Shown here: piece after piece, positions 9,123-17,922 of the stretch
How the letters are laid out: every line of letters starts with the position of its first letter
Position numbering within the stretch: position 1 is the stretch's first letter
From: Thermodesulfobacteriota bacterium
GTDB lineage: Bacteria > Desulfobacterota_D > UBA1144 > Nemesobacterales > UBA2774
Length of the DNA stretch: 64,000 bases
Direction: 5' to 3'
Assembly (NCBI GenBank): GCA_040754335.1
Contig: JBFMCV010000001.1
Coordinates: forward strand, 248,001-312,000
Notes under the pieces: model-generated
What the model saw: only the letters and a program-made list of their open reading frames with translations
What the model was told of the DNA's origin: nothing
Databases searched by the model: none
Program-made: the position numbers and the translations under genes

Positions 9123-9177
9123 TCAACTGTTTGGTTGACAATCGATGATAGCATGATATAATCAACTATATGGTTGA
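9123..9177 (+). promoter_or_regulatory. Consensus sigma-70 promoter flanked by twin palindromic operators
   Basis: TTGACA (9135-9140), 16 bp, TATAAT (9157-9162) form a perfect-hexamer promoter. Two 16-bp palindromic boxes of form TCAACTNTNTGGTTGA lie at 9123-9138, overlapping the -35, and at 9162-9177, starting on the last base of the -10 and covering the ATG at 9170. Transcription would start at about 9168-9170, almost on the start codon. The boxes are the likely binding sites of the ArsR-type regulator encoded just downstream, giving autorepression. Confidence 0.8.
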
Positions 9178-9520
9178 ATATCAAAGGACAGACCTCGATT
9201 CAATCCTCCACGCACTCGCCAATTCGACGCGTAGGGGAATTATTATGCAGCTCGCCAAAAAGGACCTGACCGTGAACGAGCTTGCCGAGAAATACGATAT
9301 GTCTCTCCAGGCCGTGTCCAAGCACATACAGGTGCTTGTTAAGTCGGGGCTGGTGGTTCAGGAGAAAGCGGGGCGCGTCAAGCACTGCCGCGCCAACATA
9401 GAGCCGCTCGACCGCGTCTCGGACTTGATAAAAGAGTACGGCCGTTTCTGGGGACAGAGACTCGATGCTCTTGATAAATATTTTGAAGGACGGAAAAAAG
9501 CAAAGGAGCGTGTGAAATGA
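9170..9520 (+). CDS. ArsR-family transcriptional regulator
   Basis: 116 aa winged-helix repressor. The HTH lies at about residues 25-65 (TRRGIIMQLA, then MSLQAVSKHIQVLVKSGLV). No CXC metal-binding pair is seen in the recognition helix, so it is not a classical metal sensor. It belongs to the ArsR type commonly paired with SRPBCC (AHSA1) genes. There is no ribosome binding site, and the ATG coincides with the predicted transcription start, so the message is probably leaderless. It overlaps the next gene by ATGA. Autorepression through the twin boxes at 9123-9177 is inferred. Confidence 0.85.
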   Translation: MVEYQRTDLDSILHALANSTRRGIIMQLAKKDLTVNELAEKYDMSLQAVSKHIQVLVKSGLVVQEKAGRVKHCRANIEPLDRVSDLIKEYGRFWGQRLDALDKYFEGRKKAKERVK

Positions 9521-9936
9521 GCGAAAGCAAGCTGGTGGTGACAAGAATCATAAAAGCGACGCCTGAAGAGGTGTTCGAGGCGTTTACTAACCCCGAGATC
9601 ATGAGAAAATGGTTTTACGGGGACGAGGGATGGACAGTTGATGTTTCCAATACATTGGAGATCGGAGGGAAATATATCTTAAATATGATTAAGCCCGATG
9701 GTAAAGAATATAAACATACCGGCGAGTATAAAGTTATCGCGCCGCACGAAAAGCTTGTCTTTACCTGGAACTCGGATTTCGCGCAGGATACGGTCGTTAC
9801 CGTTTATTTCCGCGGTGTCGCGGGCGGGACAGAGATCACGCTCGAGCACGAATTCCTGCCGACCGCCGAGGTGCGCGAGGACCACAGGAAAGGCTGGACG
9901 GTCTGTCTTGGGAATCTCGCGAGATTGTATGCATGA
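9517..9936 (+). CDS. SRPBCC (AHSA1-type) domain protein
   Basis: 139 aa. The sequence shows the START/Bet v1-like AHSA1 pattern: I-x-A-T-P-E-E-V-F-E-A-F at the N terminus, PEIMRKWF, then the GGTEITLEHEFLP strand and a C-terminal helix GWTVCLGNLARL. Such proteins form a hydrophobic pocket for an unknown ligand. It is translationally coupled to the ArsR gene (ATGA overlap), a very common pairing in which the regulator controls the SRPBCC gene. The ligand is unknown. Confidence 0.85.
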   Translation: MSESKLVVTRIIKATPEEVFEAFTNPEIMRKWFYGDEGWTVDVSNTLEIGGKYILNMIKPDGKEYKHTGEYKVIAPHEKLVFTWNSDFAQDTVVTVYFRGVAGGTEITLEHEFLPTAEVREDHRKGWTVCLGNLARLYA

Positions 9937-9992
9937 TAGTAATTGTATTTATAGAACGAAATAAAATCATATGAATGGGGAGGTAATAGACA

Positions 9993-10742
9993 ATGAAAAA
10001 CCCTACACCCGAGCATAAAATCGTTTCCGCGGAAGAATGGCAGGCGGCTCGTAAGGAGCTACTGAAGAAGGAGAAGGATTTGACCCGCGCGCGTGACGCG
10101 CTGGCCGCCGAGCGTCGGCGGATGCCATGGGTAGCCGTCGAGAAGACGTACGAGTTCGACGGGCCAAAAGGCAAAGCGAGTTTGCTCGACCTGTTCGAGG
10201 GTCGCCGTCAACTGATCATCTATCGAGTCTTCTTCGAACCCGGTGTGTCCGGCTGGCCTGAGCATGCCTGCATCGGCTGCTCTATGGTAGCCGACCACGT
10301 TGGCCACCTTGCCCACCTGAACGCCCGCGATACCACGCTCGCGTTCGCCTCGCGCGCGCCGCAGGCGGACATCGAACGCCTGAAGGGGCGGATGGGTTGG
10401 CAGATCCCGTGGTACACCATCACGGACGACTTCGACAAAGACTTCGACGTGGACGAGTGGCACGGCACGAACGCGTTTATTCGCGACGGCAACCGTGTCT
10501 TCCGTACCTACTTCATCAACAAGCGTGGTGACGAGGCGCTCGGGAGCACCTGGAGCTACCTCGATATGACTGCGCTCGGGCGCCAGGAGGAATGGGAGGA
10601 CTCGCCCAAAGGCTACCCTCAGACCCCGCCGTACGAGTGGTGGAACTGGCACGACGAATATGGCAACGCTCAGCAGTCCCGGGAGTGGAGCGCCCAGGTC
10701 GAGCGCGGAATTCGGGCCGGGCAAGGACGGCGACGCCCATGA
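9993..10742 (+). CDS. DUF899 thioredoxin-like family protein
   Basis: 249 aa starting after GGAGGT. Features of the DUF899 family are present: an N-terminal charged helix, a strand leading to HACIGCSM with Cys93 and Cys96 in thioredoxin-like CXXC arrangement, and a C-terminal WWNWHDEYG segment. The family is poorly characterised, with a predicted thiol-redox function. Codon use is richer in CGC, GCG and GGC than the neighbours, hinting at transfer from a GC-rich donor. It overlaps the next gene by ATGA. Confidence 0.8.
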   Translation: MKNPTPEHKIVSAEEWQAARKELLKKEKDLTRARDALAAERRRMPWVAVEKTYEFDGPKGKASLLDLFEGRRQLIIYRVFFEPGVSGWPEHACIGCSMVADHVGHLAHLNARDTTLAFASRAPQADIERLKGRMGWQIPWYTITDDFDKDFDVDEWHGTNAFIRDGNRVFRTYFINKRGDEALGSTWSYLDMTALGRQEEWEDSPKGYPQTPPYEWWNWHDEYGNAQQSREWSAQVERGIRAGQGRRRP

Positions 10743-11086
10743 GCGCTCGTCATTGTTGCGGAGTGACGTTGAGAAGCTCGTACCGCAAGACGGCTGTACA
10801 ACAGACTGCGAGTAGCGGAAAGCGTATGCAGACGTTCTTTCAGCGTTTTCTGGGCATAGCCGGATGGATCGTCCCGGGCGCGATGCTCGCGCTCCTGCCG
10901 AAGTGTCCCATGTGTATTGCGGCGTATGTCGCCCTTGCGACCGGAGTCGGGATTTCGGTATCGGCCGCTTCGTCGCTGAGGGTGGCGATCGTGATCCTGT
11001 GTGCGTCGTCTCTCTTATTCCTTGCAGCGAGACACGCGCGCCGATTCATCGCGCTGAGATCAGTAATGAAAGAGACGGCACGGTGA
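10739..11086 (+). CDS. Small membrane protein with CPMC motif
   Basis: 115 aa from the ATG at 10739, chosen because it overlaps the DUF899 stop by ATGA. Two hydrophobic segments flank PKCPMCIAAY, a CXXC pair at the membrane entry that resembles small metal- or thiol-handling membrane proteins. The N terminus has a further HCC. It is coupled to the DUF899 thioredoxin-like gene, so a joint redox function is plausible. The family is not named with confidence. Confidence 0.6.
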   Translation: MSARHCCGVTLRSSYRKTAVQQTASSGKRMQTFFQRFLGIAGWIVPGAMLALLPKCPMCIAAYVALATGVGISVSAASSLRVAIVILCASSLLFLAARHARRFIALRSVMKETAR

Positions 11087-11212
11087 AGGTGGGTGAAGAT
11101 TTCTGATAGGATGGACTATCTGTCTTAAGTATCTCAAAAATTATATGCATGAATAGGTTCCGTTTTTGTTAGAATATATTATATGTAAATACATCAATCA
11201 GGGGGGTTCAAA

Positions 11213-11764
11213 ATGAGATATATATCGGTTTTGGTTCTTTTAACTGTTTTTACGTTCCTGTTTTTTGCCATATCGTCTTTTGCGGATCAGCCTGGCGGTC
11301 AGGACGAGCATCACATGAGTCCCATTACCGGGTCAAAAGAGCTCGAGAAGCTAAAGACCCTCGCCGGGACGTGGCAGGGTACGACCATGATGGGCGGTAA
11401 GGAGACTCCCGTCACCGTTACTTACCAGACGTCCTCGAACGGCAGCGTGGTGGTGGAGACGCTCTCCCCGGGGACCCCACACGAGATGGTTTCGGTCTAT
11501 TACGACGATAACGGGAAGCTGGGCATGACGCACTACTGCGCGATAGGAAACCAGCCTCATCTCTCGCTCGAAGATTCGAGCGGCAATGAAATCGACCTTG
11601 TCTTCGTAAGCGGCACGAACATCGACCCGAAAAAAGACCATTACATGCACGACGTGAGCTTCGAGTTCAAGGACGATAAAACCTTTGTACAGGAGTGGAC
11701 CTCTTTCGAGAACGGGAAGGAAGCCGAGGTCGCAACGTTCACGTTCACGCGGGCGAAGCAGTAG
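11213..11764 (+). CDS. Exported lipocalin-like protein of unknown function
   Basis: 183 aa with a clear signal peptide (cleavage near SSFA/DQ), preceded by GGGGGG. After a short linker comes LKTLAGTWQGT, the start typical of lipocalin- or nitrobindin-like beta-barrels, then alternating strands ending in ATFTFTRAKQ. A periplasmic ligand-binding role is likely but the ligand is unknown. It is monocistronic; no regulatory signal is recognised. Confidence 0.65.
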   Translation: MRYISVLVLLTVFTFLFFAISSFADQPGGQDEHHMSPITGSKELEKLKTLAGTWQGTTMMGGKETPVTVTYQTSSNGSVVVETLSPGTPHEMVSVYYDDNGKLGMTHYCAIGNQPHLSLEDSSGNEIDLVFVSGTNIDPKKDHYMHDVSFEFKDDKTFVQEWTSFENGKEAEVATFTFTRAKQ

Positions 11765-12145
11765 AGTGAGCCCGCACTTCTGCGTAGGTGTTTTTATCAC
11801 TTGAAATACCGTCTGCCGATTCTCGATCGCCGAATTCTAGGTTTTGATCGACTGGCGGTTAGCCATCTTTATATTATCGCCACTTACGGAGGCCTGCCTC
11901 CCGTAATATAGCCATGGTCAAAGGTATGTGCGAATGATCAATGTGCACCATACCGTCTGTTTAAAGAATTAGCCCTTGGCCGCTCAATGCAGTATAATGG
12001 GATGTCGGAACCCTACCGGCCTCGAATCCGGACAGGCAGCCGGGATTGATCTTACCGGCTTGGGTGCCCTGCACAGCGAGGAACTGTCCCATCGCGAACG
12101 ACGTTATCGGGTCCGAATATGTATCAGAATACACAGGGAGGATCG
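11765..12145. other. Intergenic region, small hairpin only
   Basis: No gene is seen on either strand that has a ribosome binding site and plausible protein. A short hairpin at 11884-11906 (TTACGGAGG against CCTCCCGTAA, one bulge, 4-nt loop) lacks a T-run. GGGAGG at the end serves the downstream dacB start. Confidence 0.35.
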
Positions 12146-13768
12146 ATGAGAAGAAATAAGACTGTTTTAGTTCCAATATTCGCAATATTGTTTCTGTCCT
12201 TCTTTGCTGTCGGGGGCTGTAACGGCAAGAACATCCTTAGTACGCAGATACCCGATGCCATACTCGAAGTGATGCAGAGGCCGAGATATGCCGATGCGAC
12301 CTGGTGCCTCAGGGTTATCGACCTCGAAACAGGAAAAGTTATATATGATCTCAATCCAAATCTCCTTGCTTTCACGGGTTCGGTTAGAAAGACGTATTCG
12401 GTCGGTCTTGCCTTGAACGAATTAGGTGCGGACCACACCTTTAAAACCCCTGTCTACAGGCAGGGAGACGTGGATGACGGGGGGGTTCTCGACGGGGACT
12501 TGATCCTCGTCGCCGCGGGCGACCTCACGATGGGGGGGCGGAACACTCCTCAGGGCACGGTTGCGTTTACGAGCTTCGATCATACGGAGGCCAATTCGCT
12601 CGGCAGCGCGATCCTGACGGAGCCCGATCCGCTCCTGGGAATCGATGAGCTAGCGGCGCAGGTAGCGGCGTCGGGTATTAAGACGGTCGAAGGAGACGTA
12701 GTAGTGGACGACAGGCTCTTCGATCTCTTCAGGGTTCCTAACGGTAACGTGTTAATCACGCCGATCATAATAAACGACAACCTCGTGGACGTAACTATAA
12801 TACTGACCGAGCCGGGCCAGCCTGCGATGGTTGACTGGCGTCCGAAATCAGCCGCCTTCAATGTCGAATCGAATGTAATCACCTCACCTGAAGGCAGTGA
12901 ATTGGATATAGCGCTCACCGGTGATATTCCGGGCTGCATCGGCACCCCCGGATGTAAGGGCACGGTAGAAGGTCAGATACCCGTCGGTTTTAAACCTGCG
13001 CTTCCCGGTGTGGAGACGCTCGTGCAAACATTCAGAATAGAAGACCCGGCATCATATGCCCGTATAGTTTTCATCGAGGCCCTCGAAAAAGCCGGGGTTG
13101 AGGTTACCGCCGATACGATTGCACCGAACCCGGCCGGGAAGCTGCCGCCCCGGAATTCATACACCGAGGATGCGAAGGTGGCGGAGTTCGTTTCGCTTCC
13201 CTATTCGGAATATTCCAAGCTGATTCTTAAAGTGAGCCACAATCTGGGCGCTAACCTGAGCCTCATGCTGTTCGGGCTCACACAAGACGCGAGAACTATA
13301 GGTGACGCCTTGGCCGCCGAAAGAGAAACTCTGATCAATGACTTTGGCATTAAAGGCTCCGACTTTAATTTCCCGACGAACGGGAGCGGAAGCCCCGACA
13401 GCCAGGCTACTCCGACGGCTACGGTGAAGCTGTTAAGAGAGATGAGCGAAAGAGAAGTATTCCCTTCTTACTTCGATTCGTTTCCCATTTTAGGTGTGGA
13501 CGGCTCTCTTGCAGCAGTGGGCGTCGATCCCCCGAACCCCGTCATAGCGCCCGCTACCGGAAAGGTGTTCGCAAAAACCGGAACGACGATACTTGAAGGG
13601 TTTTTCAAGGCCCAGGTGTTTGCGGGCTACATTGACGCGAAGAGCGGCCGGCGTCTCGTCTACGCGCTGTACGTGAACGATATAGGCCCGCTTCAGTCGA
13701 TAGCCGAGGCGATCGAGGTTTTTAACGACGAGGGTGAAATATCGGCGATTATCTATGATCTGAATTGA
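12146..13768 (+). CDS. dacB: D-alanyl-D-alanine carboxypeptidase/endopeptidase (PBP4, peptidase S13)
   Basis: 540 aa from the ATG at 12146, preceded by GGGAGG; an in-frame ATG at 12119 lacks a site. It has a lipoprotein signal with VGGC (Cys25), unusual for DacB, which is normally soluble or loosely bound. Penicillin-binding motifs are all present: SVRK (S79, K82), SHN (364-366) and KTG (477-479). The large insert between the first two motifs is typical of class C PBPs. It trims peptidoglycan stem peptides in the periplasm. No operon partner is seen. Confidence 0.88.
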   Translation: MRRNKTVLVPIFAILFLSFFAVGGCNGKNILSTQIPDAILEVMQRPRYADATWCLRVIDLETGKVIYDLNPNLLAFTGSVRKTYSVGLALNELGADHTFKTPVYRQGDVDDGGVLDGDLILVAAGDLTMGGRNTPQGTVAFTSFDHTEANSLGSAILTEPDPLLGIDELAAQVAASGIKTVEGDVVVDDRLFDLFRVPNGNVLITPIIINDNLVDVTIILTEPGQPAMVDWRPKSAAFNVESNVITSPEGSELDIALTGDIPGCIGTPGCKGTVEGQIPVGFKPALPGVETLVQTFRIEDPASYARIVFIEALEKAGVEVTADTIAPNPAGKLPPRNSYTEDAKVAEFVSLPYSEYSKLILKVSHNLGANLSLMLFGLTQDARTIGDALAAERETLINDFGIKGSDFNFPTNGSGSPDSQATPTATVKLLREMSEREVFPSYFDSFPILGVDGSLAAVGVDPPNPVIAPATGKVFAKTGTTILEGFFKAQVFAGYIDAKSGRRLVYALYVNDIGPLQSIAEAIEVFNDEGEISAIIYDLN

Positions 13769-14125
13769 AGATGGCCGGCGAGCTGCATCTGGGGTCTTCA
13801 TCCGAACGAGTCGCGTTCTCGCTTTATTCAGGAGATCGCTTCCAGCTCCGCCAAAGGCTTCGCCGGACAGGCCGTTCGCAATGACAGGAAAACAATAACG
13901 TCCTCGACAAGCTTCCTGTATAATTTCGACCTAACTGAAGTGAATACTTGCCCGTTTTGGTGAGTACGCCACGCTCTGGTCTTTGCCGGGAAGAAAGACG
14001 AGCGTGGAGTCCGCTCTATATTGGGCGTGCGGAATTATTTCCGCACGGATTTTCATAATCCGAAAATGAAATTATAATTTGTAGCGCGTCACTAACATTA
14101 TTTCTATCTTAAGGAGGAATGAGAC
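13769..14125. other. Intergenic region with perfect hairpin
   Basis: No gene is recognised. A perfect 8-bp stem (GTGCGGAA / TTCCGCAC) with a TTAT loop lies at 14027-14046 and is followed by GGATTTTC. It may end transcription from dacB or sit in the leader of the next gene. A stretch near 13850-13890 rich in CTTCGCC and TTCGCAATGACA resembles dispersed intergenic repeats, but no second copy is in the window. Confidence 0.4.
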
Positions 14126-14671
14126 ATGAACGGCACTTCCATAGCGGAGGGCATCAGACGTAGCTGGGGCTGGCTTCTCGCCCTGGGCATAGCATACATA
14201 ATCATGGGTCTCGTAATAGCGGGCTCTCCGATGGCGGCGACTCTAGCCGTCGAGGTGCTCATCGGTTTTGTTTTGATCATCGGAGGCGTGATTTCCATAA
14301 TAGGGGCATTTTTCACAGGCGACTGGAAGAGGCTCCTGCTCGTTCTCCTGAGCGGCGTCCTGTACCTCGTCGTCGGCGTTCTCCTGCTCAAGAACCCGAT
14401 GGCGGGCGTCCTCACGCTGACACTGCTCCTTGCCGCATTTTTGCTCGTCGAGGGGTTTTTCAAGATAATCCACGCGTTCCAGATGAAGCCCGCCCCTAAC
14501 TGGATATGGCTCCTCGTGAGCGGGGTCGCTTCGGTAGTACTCGGCGTCATGATATGGGGCGAGTTCCCGGAGAGCAGCGCCTTTATCATCGGGCTACTCG
14601 TGGGTATCTATTTCCTCATCAACGGCATAACGATGGTCATGTTCTCGCTTGCGCTCAAGGGCGGCAAATAG
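14126..14671 (+). CDS. HdeD-family (DUF308) membrane protein
   Basis: 181 aa with six predicted membrane helices in three hairpins, starting after AAGGAGG. Repeated segments (LGIAYIIMGLVIAGSPMAA, then VLYLVVGVLLLKNPMAG, then VASVVLGVMIWGEFP) show the internal repeat of the HdeD family. HdeD is an acid-stress inner-membrane protein in E. coli, but most homologues are only assigned by family. It is monocistronic. Confidence 0.85.
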   Translation: MNGTSIAEGIRRSWGWLLALGIAYIIMGLVIAGSPMAATLAVEVLIGFVLIIGGVISIIGAFFTGDWKRLLLVLLSGVLYLVVGVLLLKNPMAGVLTLTLLLAAFLLVEGFFKIIHAFQMKPAPNWIWLLVSGVASVVLGVMIWGEFPESSAFIIGLLVGIYFLINGITMVMFSLALKGGK

Positions 14672-14821
14672 ACTCGCAACAGCCCCTGACCGGTGTTCCG
14701 GAGGTGCGATTCGTTTCACCGAGCTTGTCCTAAGTATGTCGACAGAAGTGGAATACATAAAATAAGGCAAAATATATTTTCTTCTGTTCCTTGATGAAAA
14801 GAAGCAAAAATCATCCGACTG

Positions 14822-14932
14822 TACAGAATTGGCTAAAAAATCCCAAGTTAACGCTAAAATGTTTCAATTCAACCCGCAGCCCTGAAACATTTTAACGCGT
14901 TAACAGCTGATTTTTTTCACGCCAATTCTGTA
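14822..14932. mobile_element. Palindromic MITE-like element with TA ends
   Basis: Arms at 14822-14866 and 14883-14932 are near-complete reverse complements (CAGAATTGGC outer ends, GTTAACGC and AAAATGTTTCA inner parts) around a 16-nt loop, with a few unpaired bases in the middle. Both outer ends are TA, matching the target duplication of IS630/Tc1-mariner elements and their MITEs. It lies between convergent genes, so service as a two-way terminator is also possible. Confidence 0.55.
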
Positions 14933-15005
14933 ATGTCGGGAAAACTAACCCCCCTTCGTTATATATTATCCCGGAGGATTTCAGCATTGAATTGTTCAAC
15001 ATTTA

Positions 15006-16508
15006 CTAGTGCGCGCTCACTGTCCTTTCGGCGGCCCAGTCCCTCAGGCGGGAAATCTTTTCCGCCATGACATCGGAAAGGGGGCGCGTTGCGGACAACT
15101 CGTGCACGAGTGTGTCGGTATCGAGCTCCTTTTTTGCGGAGTAAGAGGTGTAAAGCCCCGAGACTATGACCTGCTCTATCTCGGCCCCGCTGAACCCTTC
15201 GGTCATACGGACGAGCGATGTCAGGTCGAACCGGGAAAGATCTTTACCGCGTTTTTTAAGGTGTATCTCGAATATCGATCTCCTCGTTTCTTCGTCTGGC
15301 AGGTCGATGAAAAATATTTCGTCGAAACGGCCCTTTCTCAGAAATTCTGGCGGCAGCTTCTCCACGTCGTTTGCGGTCGCGACTATGAAGACGTCCCCCT
15401 TTCTCTCCTGGAGCCATGAGAGGAACGTGCCGAATATCCTCGCCGACACTCCTCCGTCCTCGGCTTCCCCTCCCGCCGAGAACGCCTTTTCGATCTCGTC
15501 GATCCAGAGCACGACGGGGGACATCTTCTCGGCCGTGTCCATCGCCCTCCTGAAATTCTTCTCGCTCTCGCCGATGTATTTGTTGTAGAGGGACGAAGGG
15601 TCCATCTTGAGGAGGGGCAGCCCCCATTCCTTCGCTACGGCTTTAGCCGATAGACTCTTCCCGCATCCGGGCACTCCCAGGAGCAAGACCCCTTTTGGGA
15701 ATGAGAGCCCGAACTTTACCGCTTTTTCGGGATCGGCGAAAATCTCTTTTCTCTTGGAGAGCCAGGACTTGAGCGTCCTGAGGTCCGCGATGTCGGACAT
15801 CCCCTCTTCGGCGGGATAATATTCGAGGACGCCCTCGCGTTCGACGATATCTTTCTTCGCGTCAATGACCCTCCCGATGTCCCTGGCGTCGAGCGCGCCG
15901 TCTTCGACTATGAGCCTCGTTATTATTTTCTCCGCCTCGGTCAGCGTGAGTCCTCTAAGGTTATTGAGGAGCCTGTTCGTGTCTTCTTCCGAAAGTTTTA
16001 TCTCGGCTTTCATCCGGGCGTGGAGGTCGCTCGCAACGCGTCCGAGGAGCTTTCTGTATTCGTCCCGTCCGGGGCCGTTCAGCCTGAAGAAGGCGCTCGA
16101 TTCCCTGATGCTGTCCGGGATCCTTACGCCATGCCCGGTTATGACTATGGCGCCTTGGTTTTTGGTATAGGGAGCAGCCGCGTCCTTGAGCATCTGGGAA
16201 GCGGTCTTGTCTTCGAGCAGGTCGCCCGCGTCCTTCAAATGATATATTGCCTGAAAACCCGAGGCCTCTATGTGTTTAAGCGCCTGCGTGAGCTCGGCTG
16301 TTCCGTAAACAGGCCCCTTGGATTCTATGTCCCCGCGGCTGAGCCCCTTCGTCCGCGACCAGTGGAAATAGGGGATACCAAGACGGCCTGCAAGGAGCTT
16401 GAGCAGAGTCTCCGCCCGCTCCTCTTCGGGGGTTTCCACGAATATTATGCTGTAATGTGAGCGGATGAGGAGCTCAAGGTCTTTCAGGTTGTCGTCTGAT
16501 CTGTCCAT
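15006..16508 (-). CDS. AAA ATPase, Ycf46-like
   Basis: 500 aa. The N-terminal 240 residues have no named motif. An AAA module follows with Walker A GVPGCGKS (278-285), Walker B VLWIDE (333-338), sensor 1 in IVATAND near 380 and an arginine-finger region KGRFDEIFFIDLPD. Size and architecture match the Ycf46 family known from cyanobacteria and plastids, linked there to photosynthesis regulation under low CO2 but found in many other bacteria with no known role. It is cytoplasmic and alone, divergent from the PQQ-type dehydrogenase. Confidence 0.8.
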   Translation of the reverse strand: MDRSDDNLKDLELLIRSHYSIIFVETPEEERAETLLKLLAGRLGIPYFHWSRTKGLSRGDIESKGPVYGTAELTQALKHIEASGFQAIYHLKDAGDLLEDKTASQMLKDAAAPYTKNQGAIVITGHGVRIPDSIRESSAFFRLNGPGRDEYRKLLGRVASDLHARMKAEIKLSEEDTNRLLNNLRGLTLTEAEKIITRLIVEDGALDARDIGRVIDAKKDIVEREGVLEYYPAEEGMSDIADLRTLKSWLSKRKEIFADPEKAVKFGLSFPKGVLLLGVPGCGKSLSAKAVAKEWGLPLLKMDPSSLYNKYIGESEKNFRRAMDTAEKMSPVVLWIDEIEKAFSAGGEAEDGGVSARIFGTFLSWLQERKGDVFIVATANDVEKLPPEFLRKGRFDEIFFIDLPDEETRRSIFEIHLKKRGKDLSRFDLTSLVRMTEGFSGAEIEQVIVSGLYTSYSAKKELDTDTLVHELSATRPLSDVMAEKISRLRDWAAERTVSAH

Positions 16509-16628
16509 GAAGCGTCGAGACCGGTTTGAATATTCCGCGTCAGCGGATAATTTATTGAGCTCCCACCGGTTTCAGCTTAATAATAGGGCCGGGAAGGGTT
16601 CATATCAAGTAATATATAAACGTGGATT

Positions 16629-17906
16629 ATGAGCGCTCGTGATACGGTCGAAACCAGCATCGAGGGTAATTTGTACAGATTAATAAAGTTGTTCTTCCTC
16701 CTGATGATAATACTGGCGGCTCTTGCCTATTACTACCGCTATGACGTGAGGGCCGGGTTTGAATACGCGAGGAGCAGGCTCTTGCCGGACAGGCCCGCCG
16801 CCGGCTCGTATAACGCAAGTTTTGTCAATCCCTGGGTCGGAGTCAAGTTGATGCCGTATCTCTCCGGCTTCGAGCTCCCTGTGTACCTCGCGAACCCAGG
16901 CGACGGCTCCGGAAGGGTTTTCGTCGTGGAAAAGGCGGGGCTTATAAAAGTGGCCAAGAACGGCAAGGTCTCGGACGAGCCCTTCCTCGACATCGTCCGT
17001 AAGGTGGGCTCCAAAGAAAGCGAACAAGGTTTGTTAAGTGTCGCTTTCCATCCCAATTATAAGGCGAACGGCAGGTTCTTCGTAAATTATACCGATCTCA
17101 AAGGCGATACCGTCGTATCGGAATTCAAGGTGGGCTCCGACCCCGACCGTGGCGACGCGGATAGCGAAAGGGTTCTCCTCAAAATAAAACAGCCCGCTTC
17201 CAACCATAACGGCGGGCAGCTGCAGTTCGGCCCCGACGGTTATCTCTATATAGGCACGGGGGACGGTGGATTCCAGGGCGACCCCTCGGGGAATGGTCAG
17301 GATTTGAACGCACTCCTCGGGAAGATGCTGAGAATAGACGTGGACGGGGGCGAGCCTTACGGCATACCGCCGGATAACCCGTTCAGGAACGTATCCGGCA
17401 CCCGTCCAGAGATATGGGCGTACGGTCTCAGGAACCCGTGGCGGTTTTCGTTCGATTCGTCTACGGGGGATATGTACATAGGGGACGTAGGAGAGGGGAA
17501 GTGGGAGGAGGTGGATTACCAGCCGCGGAGCAGCAGGGGAGGGGAGAACTACGGGTGGAGTTTCCTCGAAGGCTCCTACGAGTTCAAGCTGCCTAACGGC
17601 TACGACACGAAGGGGCTTACGTTCCCGGTCGCTGAATACAGCCACGAGGACGGGTGCTCTGTTACGGGCGGTTACGTATACAGGGGCGGAAAGTCGCCCG
17701 GACTCAAAGGGACTTACTTTTTTTCCGACTATTGCTCGGGGAAGCTCTGGGGACTCAGGAAAAAGCCCGGCGGCTCGTGGGAATGGGCGGAGTTCCTCGA
17801 TACGGAGCTTAATGTGAGCAGCTTCGGCGTCGACGAGGCTGGGGAGATATATATACTCGATTTGGGGAAGGGGGGGATATACAGGATTGCGGCAGGTACC
17901 CAGTAA
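16629..17906 (+). CDS. PQQ-dependent sugar dehydrogenase (glucose/sorbosone dehydrogenase family)
   Basis: 425 aa. One N-terminal membrane segment (about 19-36) acts as a signal anchor and places the beta-propeller in the periplasm. Family motifs include EQGLLSVAFHP, SNHNGGQLQF (catalytic-type His193), YIGTGDGG and WAYGLRNPWR. Homologues are soluble aldose or aldehyde dehydrogenases that use PQQ. Substrate and cofactor use are inferred from family; no PQQ biosynthesis gene is in the window. It converges on the acyl-CoA ligase gene with 16 bp between stops. Confidence 0.82.
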   Translation: MSARDTVETSIEGNLYRLIKLFFLLMIILAALAYYYRYDVRAGFEYARSRLLPDRPAAGSYNASFVNPWVGVKLMPYLSGFELPVYLANPGDGSGRVFVVEKAGLIKVAKNGKVSDEPFLDIVRKVGSKESEQGLLSVAFHPNYKANGRFFVNYTDLKGDTVVSEFKVGSDPDRGDADSERVLLKIKQPASNHNGGQLQFGPDGYLYIGTGDGGFQGDPSGNGQDLNALLGKMLRIDVDGGEPYGIPPDNPFRNVSGTRPEIWAYGLRNPWRFSFDSSTGDMYIGDVGEGKWEEVDYQPRSSRGGENYGWSFLEGSYEFKLPNGYDTKGLTFPVAEYSHEDGCSVTGGYVYRGGKSPGLKGTYFFSDYCSGKLWGLRKKPGGSWEWAEFLDTELNVSSFGVDEAGEIYILDLGKGGIYRIAAGTQ

Positions 17907-17922
17907 TCCCTGATCTGCTCGA

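Noticed and set aside
13840-13920. Possible rRNA or tRNA fragment near dacB
   Set aside because: Short words such as TTCGCAATGACA recall dispersed repeats, but no RNA secondary structure or conserved rRNA block could be drawn.
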